From Bacillota bacterium (GTDB lineage Bacteria > Bacillota > Clostridia > Clostridiales > Caloramatoraceae), in NCBI GenBank assembly GCA_023389275.1, contig JAEWEN010000111.1:1-52911 (forward strand): 52,911 nucleotides of DNA, in the 5' to 3' direction. Below the pieces are notes generated by a model. It was not told where the DNA came from and made no database searches. It saw nothing but the letters and a program-made list of their open reading frames with translations. Positions 25,816 to 34,711 of this stretch are shown one piece after another. Position numbers and translations under genes: made by a program. Positions within the stretch are counted from its first letter, which is position 1; the number at the start of each line of letters is the position of its first letter.

Positions 25816-26891
25816 TGAACAAATACGTAAAAACAAAAGTTAGAAGTCTTGAGCCATATATAGTTCAAGAAAGTGATTGTACAGTAAAATTAGATGCTAA
25901 TGAAAACTCTGAAAATCTATTTAAATCATGTTTTAATGATTTTGTTAAAAAGGTTTCAGAAGGTACATTAAATAGATATCCAGACCCTTTATCTACAAAT
26001 TTAAGAAAAAAAATTGCACAATATGTTAAAAATAATGTAGGAATTGAAAATATTATATGTGGCAATGGATCCGATGAGCTTATATCTTGTATAATATCTA
26101 CATTTATGGAGACAGATGATGTTTTTGTTACTCACTCTCCAACATTTTCAATGTATAAAATAAGTAATCAAATACTTGGAGGAAACTTTGTAGAAATTCC
26201 TTCAAATGAAAAGTTTGAAGTTAATGTAGATGAAATTATAAATGTTTCAAATGAAAAAGGTGCAAAACTTATAATGCTTTGTAATCCTAATAACCCAACA
26301 GGAACAATAATTAAAAGAGAAGATATAGAAAGAATAATAAATTCTACTAATTCAATTGTTGTTGTTGATGAGGCATATTATGAATTTTTAGGAGAAAGTG
26401 TAGTTGATTTAATAAAAGAAAATGAAAGGGTAATTGTACTTAGAACTCTTTCAAAGGCATTTGCATTAGCAGGAGCTAGATGTGGTTATTTAGTAGCTAA
26501 TGAAAATACAGTAAATGAGATTTTAAAGGTTAAACCGCCTTATAATTTAAATACACTAAGTCAATATGCTGGAGAATGTATACTTAATAATTATAAAAAG
26601 GTAGATATATCTATTGAAAGAATAAAAAAAGAAAGAGACATTAGCTTTAAATGTCTTAAAAAAATAAATGGAATAACTGTTTATGAAACAGGAGCAAACT
26701 TTATACTTATAAAAACTAATAAATCTAAAGAAATTATAAAAAGATTTACAGATGAAGGTATATTAGTAAGAGAATTTTCAGGTGGAGCTCTTGAAAACTG
26801 TATTAGAATTTCTATAGGATTTACAAATGAAAATAAAAGAATAGTAGAAATTATAAGTGAGGTTGTTAAAAATGAGAGTATCAACTGTTAG
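25815..26891 (+). CDS. hisC: Histidinol-phosphate aminotransferase
   Basis: Class I/II PLP aminotransferase of 358 residues. Motifs: KLDANENSENLF, YPDPLSTNLRKKI, NGSDELISC, CNPNNPTGTII, VVDEAYYEF and LRTLSKAFALAGARCGY, where the Lys of LSKAF forms the Schiff base; RISIG lies near the end. It converts imidazole-acetol phosphate to histidinol phosphate. It shares one base with the hisD stop (TAATG). Confidence 0.96.
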   Translation: MNKYVKTKVRSLEPYIVQESDCTVKLDANENSENLFKSCFNDFVKKVSEGTLNRYPDPLSTNLRKKIAQYVKNNVGIENIICGNGSDELISCIISTFMETDDVFVTHSPTFSMYKISNQILGGNFVEIPSNEKFEVNVDEIINVSNEKGAKLIMLCNPNNPTGTIIKREDIERIINSTNSIVVVDEAYYEFLGESVVDLIKENERVIVLRTLSKAFALAGARCGYLVANENTVNEILKVKPPYNLNTLSQYAGECILNNYKKVDISIERIKKERDISFKCLKKINGITVYETGANFILIKTNKSKEIIKRFTDEGILVREFSGGALENCIRISIGFTNENKRIVEIISEVVKNESINC

Positions 26892-27456
26892 TAGAAAAAC
26901 AAACGAAACTGATATAAATGTTTATGTAAATTTAGATGGAGAAGGAAAAAGAAATATAGATACAGAAGTTCCTTTTCTAGATCATATGTTAGATTTAATG
27001 GCTAAACATGGATTTTTAGATCTTGATGTTAAATGCAAAGGAGATGTACACATAGATGCACATCATACAGTTGAGGATATTGGAATTGTTATAGGAGAAG
27101 CATTTTTAAATGCTTTAGGAGATAAATGCGGAATAGTTAGATATGCTACTGTATTTACTCCTATGGATGAGGCACTTTCACAAATATCACTTGATGTAAG
27201 TGGGAGACCATTTTTATGCTTTAATGTAGATTATACAGCTGAAAAAGTAGGAACTTTTGATGTAGAGCTTTGTGAAGAGTTTTTTAGAGCGTTTGCTTAT
27301 AATGCAAAGGTAACTCTTCATGCAAATCTACAATATGGGAAAAATAACCACCATATAATTGAATCATTATTTAAGGGACTAGGAAGAGCAATTGCAAAAT
27401 CTTGTGAAAAGAAAGATAGTATAAAAGGGGTTTTATCTACAAAAGGCGTTTTATAG
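26872..27456 (+). CDS. hisB: Imidazoleglycerol-phosphate dehydratase
   Basis: Monofunctional HisB of 194 residues, without the phosphatase half seen in enteric bacteria. The two metal-binding repeats are visible: DAHHTVEDIGIVIGEA near residue 64 and NNHHIIESLFKGLGRA near residue 160, plus PFLDHMLDLMAKHG. It overlaps the 3' end of hisC by 20 bases. In-frame GTG at 26857 is possible but forms part of the ribosome site; ATG 26872 is preferred. Confidence 0.96.
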   Translation: MRVSTVSRKTNETDINVYVNLDGEGKRNIDTEVPFLDHMLDLMAKHGFLDLDVKCKGDVHIDAHHTVEDIGIVIGEAFLNALGDKCGIVRYATVFTPMDEALSQISLDVSGRPFLCFNVDYTAEKVGTFDVELCEEFFRAFAYNAKVTLHANLQYGKNNHHIIESLFKGLGRAIAKSCEKKDSIKGVLSTKGVL

Positions 27457-27466
27457 GAGGGGACTT

Positions 27467-28066
27467 ATGATAGCAATTATAGATTATGGAGTTGGCAATC
27501 TTAAAAGTATATATAATTCTTTAAAAAAGGTTGGAATAGATTCAGTAGTAACTTCAGATGAAAGTGTTATAAATAATGCTGATAAAATTATACTTCCAGG
27601 TGTTGGAGCATTTAATGATGCTATGAAGTGTCTTAAAGAATCAGGACTTATAAATTGTATTAAAGAAAACATCAAAAGTGGTAAACCAACACTTGGTATA
27701 TGTCTTGGAATGCAGCTTTTATATGAAAAAAGTTATGAAGATGGGGAATTTGAAGGACTTGGAGTTTTAAAAGGTGAGGTTGTAAAACTTAAAGAAGGAG
27801 TAAAAATTCCTCATATGGGATGGAATAGTTTAATTAAAGGTATAGATCATAAAATAGCCGAAAATATAAATGAAGGTGAATATGTTTACTATGTTCATTC
27901 ATATTATGTTAAATGTGAAAATGAAAATGAAGTTGTATTTTATTCAGATTATAGTGTAAAGGTTCCAGGAATTGTTGCAAAAGGTAATATTATTGGAATG
28001 CAGTTTCATCCAGAAAAAAGTGGAGATGTTGGACTTAAGCTTTTAAAGAACTTTGGAAGTATTTAA
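27467..28066 (+). CDS. hisH: Imidazole glycerol phosphate synthase, glutaminase subunit
   Basis: Class I glutamine amidotransferase of 199 residues. The catalytic triad is visible as GICLGMQLLYE (nucleophile Cys), QFHPEKSGDVG (His and Glu) and the first-strand DYGVGNLKSI. It supplies ammonia to HisF. In most his operons hisA follows; here hisF comes next after 35 bases. Confidence 0.96.
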   Translation: MIAIIDYGVGNLKSIYNSLKKVGIDSVVTSDESVINNADKIILPGVGAFNDAMKCLKESGLINCIKENIKSGKPTLGICLGMQLLYEKSYEDGEFEGLGVLKGEVVKLKEGVKIPHMGWNSLIKGIDHKIAENINEGEYVYYVHSYYVKCENENEVVFYSDYSVKVPGIVAKGNIIGMQFHPEKSGDVGLKLLKNFGSI

Positions 28067-28101
28067 TAATAAGGTTCAAAATATTTTTAGGGGGAAATAT
28101 T

Positions 28102-28863
28102 ATGTTAGCTAAAAGGATTATTCCATGTCTTGATGTAAGAAATGGAAGAGTTGTTAAAGGTAAAAAATTTAAAGACATAACAGATGTAGATGACCCAGTA
28201 TCTCTTGCTAAGTTTTATAGTACATCAGGAGCTGACGAATTAGTTTTTTATGATATAACAGCTAGTTCAGAGGAAAGAGATATATTTTTAGATGTTGTTG
28301 AAAATACAGCTAAGGAAGTAAATATACCACTAACAGTAGGTGGAGGAATAAAAACAGTAGATGATTTTAGAGCAGTTTTAAAAGCAGGAGCTGATAAAGT
28401 TTCTATAAATTCATCAGCAGTTTTCAATCCACAGCTTATAAAAGATGGAGCATTAAAGTTTGGAAGACAATGTGTTGTTTTATCTATGGATATAAAGAAA
28501 AATGAAAATGGAATATGGAAAGTTTATGTAAAAGGTGGAAGAGAAGAAACAGAACTTGAAGCTGTTCAATGGGCTTTAGAAGGTGAAAAATTAGGAGCAG
28601 GAGAAATTGTTATAAATAGTATAGATACAGATGGAGTTAAAAATGGGTATGATTTAGAAATAACTAAAAAAATATCAAGTCTTGTAAACATACCAGTTGT
28701 AGCATCAGGAGGAGCAGGTAAAATGGAGGATTTTTTAACTGTTTTAACTGAAGGTAGTGCAGATGCAGCTCTTGCAGCTTCTGTTTTTCACTATAAGGAA
28801 ATAGAAATAAAAAATCTTAAAAACTATTTATTTGAAAATGGGGTTGAGGTTAGGAGGATATAA
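28102..28863 (+). CDS. hisF: Imidazole glycerol phosphate synthase, cyclase subunit
   Basis: (Beta/alpha)8 barrel of 253 residues. RIIPCLDVRNGRVVKG carries the catalytic Asp near position 11. CVVLSMDIKK carries the second catalytic Asp near 130. TVGGGIKTVDDF and PVVASGGAGKMEDF are the two phosphate-binding loops. The Cys-Leu-Asp form and KGKKF are typical of HisF, not HisA. With HisH it makes imidazole glycerol phosphate and AICAR. No hisA gene lies between hisH and hisF or elsewhere in the window. Confidence 0.96.
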   Translation: MLAKRIIPCLDVRNGRVVKGKKFKDITDVDDPVSLAKFYSTSGADELVFYDITASSEERDIFLDVVENTAKEVNIPLTVGGGIKTVDDFRAVLKAGADKVSINSSAVFNPQLIKDGALKFGRQCVVLSMDIKKNENGIWKVYVKGGREETELEAVQWALEGEKLGAGEIVINSIDTDGVKNGYDLEITKKISSLVNIPVVASGGAGKMEDFLTVLTEGSADAALAASVFHYKEIEIKNLKNYLFENGVEVRRI

Positions 28864-28865
28864 TA

Positions 28866-29465
28866 ATGGATATAAAATATGATGAAAAAGGGTTGGTTCC
28901 AGCTATAGTTCAATGTGTAAAAACAGGTAAGGTTTTAATGCTTGGATATATGAATAGTGAATCACTTGAAAAAACTATAGAAACAAAAAAAGTTTGTTTT
29001 TATAGCAGAAGTAGACAAGAACTTTGGGTAAAAGGCGAAACATCAGGAAATACCCAAATAGTAAAAAGTATAAAAACAGATTGTGATAATGATGCTATAC
29101 TTGTTGAAGTTGAAAGTATGGGACCTATTTGTCACACAGGAAGTAGTACATGTTTTTTCAATAATGTTTTAAAAGAAGATGAGTATGTTAATGTTTTAGA
29201 TAACCTATATAACACTATAGTTAATAGAAAGAATAATCCAGTAGATGGGTCTTATACTAATTATTTGTTTGATAAAGGAATAGATAAAATACTTAAAAAA
29301 GTAGGAGAAGAAACAAGTGAGGTTATAATAGGGGCAAAAAATAACTCTAAAGATGAAATGAGTTATGAAATTTCCGACCTTGTATATCATTTATTAGTTT
29401 TAATGGTAGATAGAGGTCTTGGATTAGAGGATATAAAAAAAGAACTTTTAAAAAGATTTAAATAA
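28866..29465 (+). CDS. hisIE: Bifunctional phosphoribosyl-AMP cyclohydrolase / phosphoribosyl-ATP pyrophosphatase
   Basis: HisI-HisE fusion of 199 residues. Residues 1-105 are the cyclohydrolase: VLMLGYMNSESLEKT, YSRSRQELWVKGETSGN, the metal site DCDNDAILV and CHTGSSTCF. Residues about 107-199 are the pyrophosphatase: YTNYLFDKGIDKILKKVGEE, EVIIGAKN and EISDLVYHLLVLM. It catalyses steps two and three of the pathway. Its start lies two bases after the hisF stop, behind TTAGGAGG. It is the last gene of the operon and is followed by a terminator. Confidence 0.96.
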   Translation: MDIKYDEKGLVPAIVQCVKTGKVLMLGYMNSESLEKTIETKKVCFYSRSRQELWVKGETSGNTQIVKSIKTDCDNDAILVEVESMGPICHTGSSTCFFNNVLKEDEYVNVLDNLYNTIVNRKNNPVDGSYTNYLFDKGIDKILKKVGEETSEVIIGAKNNSKDEMSYEISDLVYHLLVLMVDRGLGLEDIKKELLKRFK

Positions 29466-29491
29466 TCGAAGCAAATGCTTCGATTTTTTTA
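29465..29491 (+). terminator. Rho-independent terminator of the his operon
   Basis: ATCGAAGCA (29465-29473) pairs with TGCTTCGAT (29476-29484) and a run of T follows. Confidence 0.92.
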
Positions 29492-29542
29492 TATAATTAA
29501 ATAAGTAGGGCAAACTAATACTAAAGCTTAAGGAGGATACAA

Positions 29543-30373
29543 ATGAAAAACTCATCTAAACATATAGATACTTATTTTGTACTATTATTTATAGAAATAT
29601 TTTTTATACTTAGTATAATGTTTTTTCTACATATGGAACCTAGTTATATAGATTTTTATATGCTTTCTTTAAGTGCACTGCTTATGATTATATCTTACTT
29701 TAAAGGTACTATATGGGGAGTTTTAGGAAGTACTTTAGTTATCTTTATATATGCTTCTTACCTTATGTATGTTAATATTTTTGATACTCAAGAAATAAGT
29801 TTAATTTCTTATATATGGATTGTATATATACCTATAGTAACTATAACATCTAGTAAAATTGGTGAAAATATAAATGAAGTGCAAAAAAAATATTCTTTAC
29901 TTAAAAAAGAATATGATGAACTTGTAACTATTGATAAAGGTACAGGATTAAATAACATAAAAAGTTTTTATAGTGACTTAAACAGAGAAATAAGTAGAGC
30001 TAGAAGACATAAATCTGATTTAACATTAATGATTATAAATATTCCATATTATGAAGACTTAAAATTAGTTTTAGGAAAGGAAAAAATAAAAAGCATTAAA
30101 TCTTTTATAATTAAAGGAATAAGTGATTTAAGTAGAAATGAGGATGCAAGGTATATATTAAATGAAAATACCTTTGCTATTTTAATGCCTGAAACTAATG
30201 AAAGTGGAGCTGAGGTTGTAAAATCAAGAATAAAAAATATGATAGAAAGCGTATCAGAGAAAAATTCTTTAAATATAGATATATTAATTTCATATATGGA
30301 GTGTAGTGAACATATAAAAGATGCTATTCATTTTAAAAGCATTGTAGAGAAAGATTTAAAATACGATGTTTAA
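29543..30373 (+). CDS. Membrane protein with degenerate GGDEF domain and retained I-site (YdaK/PssE-like c-di-GMP receptor)
   Basis: Protein of 276 residues. Four hydrophobic segments (about 11-30, 36-52, 57-80, 86-102) and a short linker lead to a GGDEF-type domain from about 128. DKGTGLNNIKSF (131-142) matches the D-x-LTG-x-N-R-x-x-F start of such domains. The active-site GGDEF is replaced by NENTF (207-211), so cyclase activity should be absent. RNED (198-201) stands at the exact distance of the RxxD inhibitory site, the usual second c-di-GMP binding site. Membrane receptors of this design (B. subtilis YdaK, Listeria PssE) control polysaccharide synthases; the genes directly downstream encode such a synthase. 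Confidence 0.85.
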   Translation: MKNSSKHIDTYFVLLFIEIFFILSIMFFLHMEPSYIDFYMLSLSALLMIISYFKGTIWGVLGSTLVIFIYASYLMYVNIFDTQEISLISYIWIVYIPIVTITSSKIGENINEVQKKYSLLKKEYDELVTIDKGTGLNNIKSFYSDLNREISRARRHKSDLTLMIINIPYYEDLKLVLGKEKIKSIKSFIIKGISDLSRNEDARYILNENTFAILMPETNESGAEVVKSRIKNMIESVSEKNSLNIDILISYMECSEHIKDAIHFKSIVEKDLKYDV

Positions 30374-30391
30374 AGTTTGGAGGATATACAA

Positions 30392-30508
30392 ATGAAAATA
30401 GATATTATTATAAAGGTTTTAATAGGATTTATTTTAGCTGTAATTTTAGGATTTGTTTTTTTATACTTTTATATAAGAAAAATAAATAAAGATAAGTATT
30501 TGAGGTAG
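30392..30508 (+). CDS. 38-residue single-pass membrane peptide in the synthase operon
   Basis: The ORF ATG 30392 to TAG 30506-30508 encodes 38 residues. It follows TTTGGAGG and lies between the receptor and the glycosyltransferase genes (18 bases after the former, 4 before the latter). The peptide has a short N-terminal part, one long hydrophobic segment (about 5-27) and a basic tail (RKINKDKY). No family is recognised. Position and size recall the small membrane subunits of synthase complexes such as BcsF or PgaD, but no sequence resemblance is claimed. Confidence 0.72.
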   Translation: MKIDIIIKVLIGFILAVILGFVFLYFYIRKINKDKYLR

Positions 30509-30512
30509 GAAA

Positions 30513-31769
30513 ATGGAATATAAAATCATAGATTATCTTTATATTATATGTACTACATCAATATGGATTCTTCTTATAATAAATATTATTTTAGCTTTTA
30601 GTGGGTATGCATTTTATATAAAAACTATTAATAAAAAAGAAAGTTTTATAAATAACAGTAAGCTTCCATTTATAAGTATATTAATACCTGCTCATAATGA
30701 AGAAAAAGTTATTTATAAAACATTAAAATCAATGATGAACTTAAATTATCCAAAAGAAAAACTTGAGGTAATAGTTATCAATGACAATTCAAGTGATTAT
30801 ACAGGCTTAGAAATTGAAAAAGCAATAAATAAGTATGATAAAGATAAAATTATAAAAGTAATAACTACTAATAAAGAAAATGGGGGAAAGGGAAAGTCTT
30901 CTGCTCTTAATTTAGGATATAACATAGCAAATGGAGAATATATTTGCGTATATGATGCTGACAATAATGTTGAAAAAAATGCATTAAAATATCTTGTATC
31001 AACAATAACAAGTAATAAGTTAGGAGCTGTTATTGGAAAGTTTAGGGTTAGAAATAGTGATAAAAATATTTTAACAAGATTTATAAATATAGAAACACTA
31101 AGTTTTCAATGGATAGCTCAAGCAGGTAGATGGAATTTATTAAAACTTTGTACTATTCCAGGAACTAATTTTATAATAAAAAAAGATATATTAGATAAAA
31201 TAGGTGGATGGGATGAAAAAGCAATTTCAGAAGATACAGAATTAAGTTTTAGAATATATAGATTAGGTTATAAAATAGGATTTAATCCTAAAGCAGTTGC
31301 ATGGGAACAAGAACCTGAAAAGTTAAATGTATGGTTTAAACAAAGAACAAGATGGGCTAAAGGAAATATATATGTTTTAATGAAGCATATAAAAACAATA
31401 TTTAAAAGTAAAAGCTTAGCATCCTTTGACATTATATATTTTTTTACAGTATATTTTATGTTTTTATCATCTGTAATTATATCAGATATTATATTTTTAA
31501 TATGTTTATTTACGGATATATCTATTAGTATTTCAGGAAATATTTTAATTCTTTGGCTTCTTTCTTATGTACTATTTATTTTAGAATCATTTGTATCAAT
31601 TTCTCTAGAAAAAGGAGAAGGAAATTTGAAAAATATACTTGTTATATCCTTAATGTATTTTACCTACTCACAAATGTGGATAATAGTTGTTGTTTATGCT
31701 TTTTATGAATATTTAAAAGATATTATTTTTAAAAGAGATACAAAATGGTATAAAACAGAAAGGTTTTAG
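30513..31769 (+). CDS. Processive family-2 glycosyltransferase, BcsA/YdaM-like polysaccharide synthase
   Basis: Membrane protein of 418 residues. One hydrophobic segment (about 14-35) precedes the GT-A domain. All signature residues of processive synthases are present: INDNSSD with D91, DAD at 148-150, SED (239-241, catalytic Asp241) and QRTRW (277-281, the Q/R-x-x-R-W motif). Three or four hydrophobic segments follow to residue 405. The chain both polymerises and exports through the membrane. It has no PilZ domain, so c-di-GMP control, if any, would have to come from the GGDEF-like partner upstream. Cellulose, a mixed-linkage glucan and poly-GlcNAc are all possible products. Confidence 0.88.
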   Translation: MEYKIIDYLYIICTTSIWILLIINIILAFSGYAFYIKTINKKESFINNSKLPFISILIPAHNEEKVIYKTLKSMMNLNYPKEKLEVIVINDNSSDYTGLEIEKAINKYDKDKIIKVITTNKENGGKGKSSALNLGYNIANGEYICVYDADNNVEKNALKYLVSTITSNKLGAVIGKFRVRNSDKNILTRFINIETLSFQWIAQAGRWNLLKLCTIPGTNFIIKKDILDKIGGWDEKAISEDTELSFRIYRLGYKIGFNPKAVAWEQEPEKLNVWFKQRTRWAKGNIYVLMKHIKTIFKSKSLASFDIIYFFTVYFMFLSSVIISDIIFLICLFTDISISISGNILILWLLSYVLFILESFVSISLEKGEGNLKNILVISLMYFTYSQMWIIVVVYAFYEYLKDIIFKRDTKWYKTERF

Positions 31770-31782
31770 TTAGGAGGAGCTT

Positions 31783-33816
31783 ATGAGGAAAATAATATTA
31801 ACAGCTATATTAATTATAATATGCTTTACTTTACATAAACCTAATGTATTAGCAAATGATACAAAAGTATATAAATTTAATACAGATACTAAACTTACTG
31901 GTGTAAATACAAAGCATTCAATGTTTTTTGAAATTGATAAAATGTGGAATATAAAAAAAGCATCTTTAGATTTGATTATAAGTCAAAGTGATATAATAGA
32001 TAAAGATATTTCAAATTTAACATTATATATAAATGGAAATCCATTTTATTCTATTAAGCTTTATGAAAAAATGAATTATAAAGATCATATAAAAGTAGAT
32101 ATTCCTATGGATATGATGAAAAAAGGATTTAATGAAATATCAGTAGCTTCTACAAGACACATATCAAATAAGCCTTGTCAAGATGATTACAATGTTGGAA
32201 ATTGGATTTTAATACATAAAGACTCTAGTATAAATATAGAGTTTAATAATATAGTAAGTGAGAATAAATTAAATTACTTTCCATATCCCTATGTTAAAAT
32301 GAAACAAAATATTAGTGATTTAAATTTTGTTTTACCAAATCAAAATGAAACATATTCAAAGGAAGCATTACTTATAATTTCTTCATATGTAGGTGGAAAA
32401 TATAAAAACGAAGATGTTAATGTTAAAGTTTTTAAAAATAGTAGTGAGGTTAGAGACAATGATTTTATTTATATAGGAAACTACTTAGACTTAGAAAATA
32501 ATATAAAGGATTTACTAAGTAAAGATGAAATAGATAATATAGATAATAATGTTTTAATAAAACAGGTAATTTCTCCATATAATCAAAATAATAAAATACT
32601 ACTTATTGTTTCAAAAAATAGCAAACTTTTATTAAATGCTGCAAAGTATTTATCAAATACTGATTTAATAAGTCAAAGTATATTTGATAAAACTTTTATA
32701 AATAGTGATTATAAAGTAGACACAATTAAAGAAAAGTTAAGCGAGAATATAATATTTAAAGATTTAGGCTATGAGGGAATAAAGTTTGAAGGACCATTTA
32801 AACATGTAGCAAACTATGTATATACTTTACCTAAGGACAAAAAAATAAAGTCTACATCTAAAATACATATAAAAACAAGTTATTCTAAAAATCTAGATTT
32901 TGAAAAATCACTTATAAGTGTTTCTATTAATGGAGAGCCTATAGGAAGTAAAAAGCTATCAATAGACAAAGCTGATAGTGATGTTTTAGAAGTTAGTATA
33001 CCAGAAAAATTAAAAAAAGTTAATTATTATAATATAGAGGTTAGATTTGATTTAGAAGTTAAAGATGTTTATTGTGATTTTTCAAATAAAGAAACTCCTT
33101 ATGCCTATATATCAGAACAGTCATATATAAATATTCAATCAAGTGATTTAGATAAAGTAGATTTAAAAAACTATCCTGCACCATTTGTAACTAATGGAGA
33201 ATTTAACAACTTAGTTTTTGTGTCTGATAATATAAGTGTAGAATTTTTAGCGAATTTATCTTCATATATAGGAAAAAGCATAAATTACAACACTGGTAGT
33301 ATAAAGGTCAGAAACTCTAATAATATTTCTAATAAGGATAAAGAAGAAAACTTAATAATAATAGACAATTTAAACAGTAAATCAATTTTAGATATTAAAG
33401 ACAGTTTAATATTAAAGCCTAATAAAGATTTAACAGGATTTATAGGAAATGATAAAATAAGTTTAGATAATAATTATGGAAAAACAATATCAAGTATTCA
33501 AACTATTGAATCTCCATTTAATAAAAATAGAAGGATTATAGCTATTACAGCACCTAATAATAATCTTATAGAGTATACAAAGCCTTATTTAAGTAGTATA
33601 TTAAAAGCTCAATATATTAAAGGTGATGTATGTATATTAGATAATGCTGGCAAATTAACTTCATATAGTTTAGTAAATGAAGAGAGCCAAAAAAATGAAA
33701 AGAACTTTTTAATTTGGATTGAAAATGAAGGAAAATTATTTTTAGCATTTTCATTAATGATAATTATTTTACTTGTTACAGGAGCTATTTTTATAGTTAA
33801 AAAGTATAAAAATTAG
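31783..33816 (+). CDS. BcsB/YdaN-like synthase partner, extracellular with C-terminal anchor
   Basis: Protein of 677 residues with an N-terminal signal peptide (cleavage near residue 24, VLA-ND) and a C-terminal hydrophobic segment (about 650-672) followed by KKYKN. The mostly beta exterior resembles the BcsB family. Two repeated modules can be seen, each with a hydrophobic jelly-roll-like strand set (around residues 40-150 and 345-450) followed by a fold containing FPYPYVKM or NYPAPFV. BcsB guides the nascent chain out of the synthase and holds BcsA in the membrane through its last helix. Its gene follows the synthase gene by 13 bases. Confidence 0.8.
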   Translation: MRKIILTAILIIICFTLHKPNVLANDTKVYKFNTDTKLTGVNTKHSMFFEIDKMWNIKKASLDLIISQSDIIDKDISNLTLYINGNPFYSIKLYEKMNYKDHIKVDIPMDMMKKGFNEISVASTRHISNKPCQDDYNVGNWILIHKDSSINIEFNNIVSENKLNYFPYPYVKMKQNISDLNFVLPNQNETYSKEALLIISSYVGGKYKNEDVNVKVFKNSSEVRDNDFIYIGNYLDLENNIKDLLSKDEIDNIDNNVLIKQVISPYNQNNKILLIVSKNSKLLLNAAKYLSNTDLISQSIFDKTFINSDYKVDTIKEKLSENIIFKDLGYEGIKFEGPFKHVANYVYTLPKDKKIKSTSKIHIKTSYSKNLDFEKSLISVSINGEPIGSKKLSIDKADSDVLEVSIPEKLKKVNYYNIEVRFDLEVKDVYCDFSNKETPYAYISEQSYINIQSSDLDKVDLKNYPAPFVTNGEFNNLVFVSDNISVEFLANLSSYIGKSINYNTGSIKVRNSNNISNKDKEENLIIIDNLNSKSILDIKDSLILKPNKDLTGFIGNDKISLDNNYGKTISSIQTIESPFNKNRRIIAITAPNNNLIEYTKPYLSSILKAQYIKGDVCILDNAGKLTSYSLVNEESQKNEKNFLIWIENEGKLFLAFSLMIIILLVTGAIFIVKKYKN

Positions 33817-33830
33817 ATAGTTTATAGATA

Positions 33831-33868
33831 AAAGACGCTAGTAAATTTATTAGTGTCTTTTTTTTATA
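33831..33868 (+). terminator. Rho-independent terminator of the synthase operon
   Basis: AAAGACGCTA (33831-33840) pairs with TAGTGTCTTT (33851-33860) with one G-U pair. The stem can be extended inward, and a long T-run follows. Confidence 0.88.
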
Positions 33869-33872
33869 TAGT

Positions 33873-33900
33873 TTGAATATTTTTAGCTTTATAGTATTAT
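33873..33900 (+). promoter_or_regulatory. Putative sigma-A promoter of the ecsC-like gene
   Basis: TTGAAT (33873-33878), a 16-base spacer and TATTAT (33895-33900) follow the terminator directly and precede the ATG at 33957. Confidence 0.55.
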
Positions 33901-33956
33901 TTAATTTAAAGAATAAATATATTAAAAATATATGTTAAAAAGTAGAGGAAATATTT

Positions 33957-34700
33957 ATGATTAAAAACAATATAGATTATGAAAAATTTGTAATAAATGA
34001 AAATATAAAATGGCAAAATGATATGAAAAAAAAGCCTAAAGCATCAAACATTATAGCTAAAGGAGTACAAAATAAAATAAATAATGTAATACCAGAAAAT
34101 GTCCATATTATTTTTACTGAAGCTATAAAAAACATGGTTAAAGTTGTTTTAAAAGGTTCAGAAATAACAAGTGAAAAGCCATATATATCATTAAGTTTAA
34201 GAGAAAGGGAATATATACTTGAAGAAAAATTTGAATTTTATAGGAAAGGTGCTACTTTAACAGGTGCAGGAATAGGTGCAGGTGGATTCATTATAGGATT
34301 TGCAGATATACCTAGTCTTCTTACTATTAAAATGAAATTTTTGTTTGAAATGGCTGTTTTATATGGGTATGATGTTAAGAATTTTAAGGAGAGACTTTTT
34401 ATACTTTATATTTTTAAACTTGCATTTTCAAGTGATGAAAAAAGAAAAGACATTTATTATGATATTTATAATTGGGAGGAAATATCTAAAACTATTCCAG
34501 AAAATTTTGAGGATTTTAATTGGAGAGAGTTTCAACAAGAGTATAGAGACTATATGGATATTTCAAAACTTCTACAGTTTATTCCTGTAGTTGGAGCAGC
34601 TTTTGGAGCAGCTGCTAATTATAAACTTTTAAATAGATTATATTATGTTGGGAAAAACTCATATAGATTAAGAGTACTTAAACAAAAAGAACTTTTGTAA
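33957..34700 (+). CDS. EcsC-family protein
   Basis: Protein of 247 residues that resembles the EcsC family throughout: an amphipathic N-terminal helical part, a glycine-rich stretch GAGIGAGGFIIGFADIPSLL (about 101-120) and a second one FIPVVGAAFGAAANYKLLNR (about 209-228). It is named after the third gene of the B. subtilis ecs operon, but here no ABC genes are nearby. The two small-residue hydrophobic patches suggest membrane association. Its biochemical role is unknown. The stop codon overlaps the ribosome site of the next gene. Confidence 0.75.
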   Translation: MIKNNIDYEKFVINENIKWQNDMKKKPKASNIIAKGVQNKINNVIPENVHIIFTEAIKNMVKVVLKGSEITSEKPYISLSLREREYILEEKFEFYRKGATLTGAGIGAGGFIIGFADIPSLLTIKMKFLFEMAVLYGYDVKNFKERLFILYIFKLAFSSDEKRKDIYYDIYNWEEISKTIPENFEDFNWREFQQEYRDYMDISKLLQFIPVVGAAFGAAANYKLLNRLYYVGKNSYRLRVLKQKELL

Positions 34701-34711
34701 GGGGGAGTTAG

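Noticed and set aside
34345..34590. + strand ORF of 81 residues inside the ecsC-like gene
   Set aside because: It is entirely contained in another frame of a gene with clear family resemblance, and its composition is that of a shadow frame.
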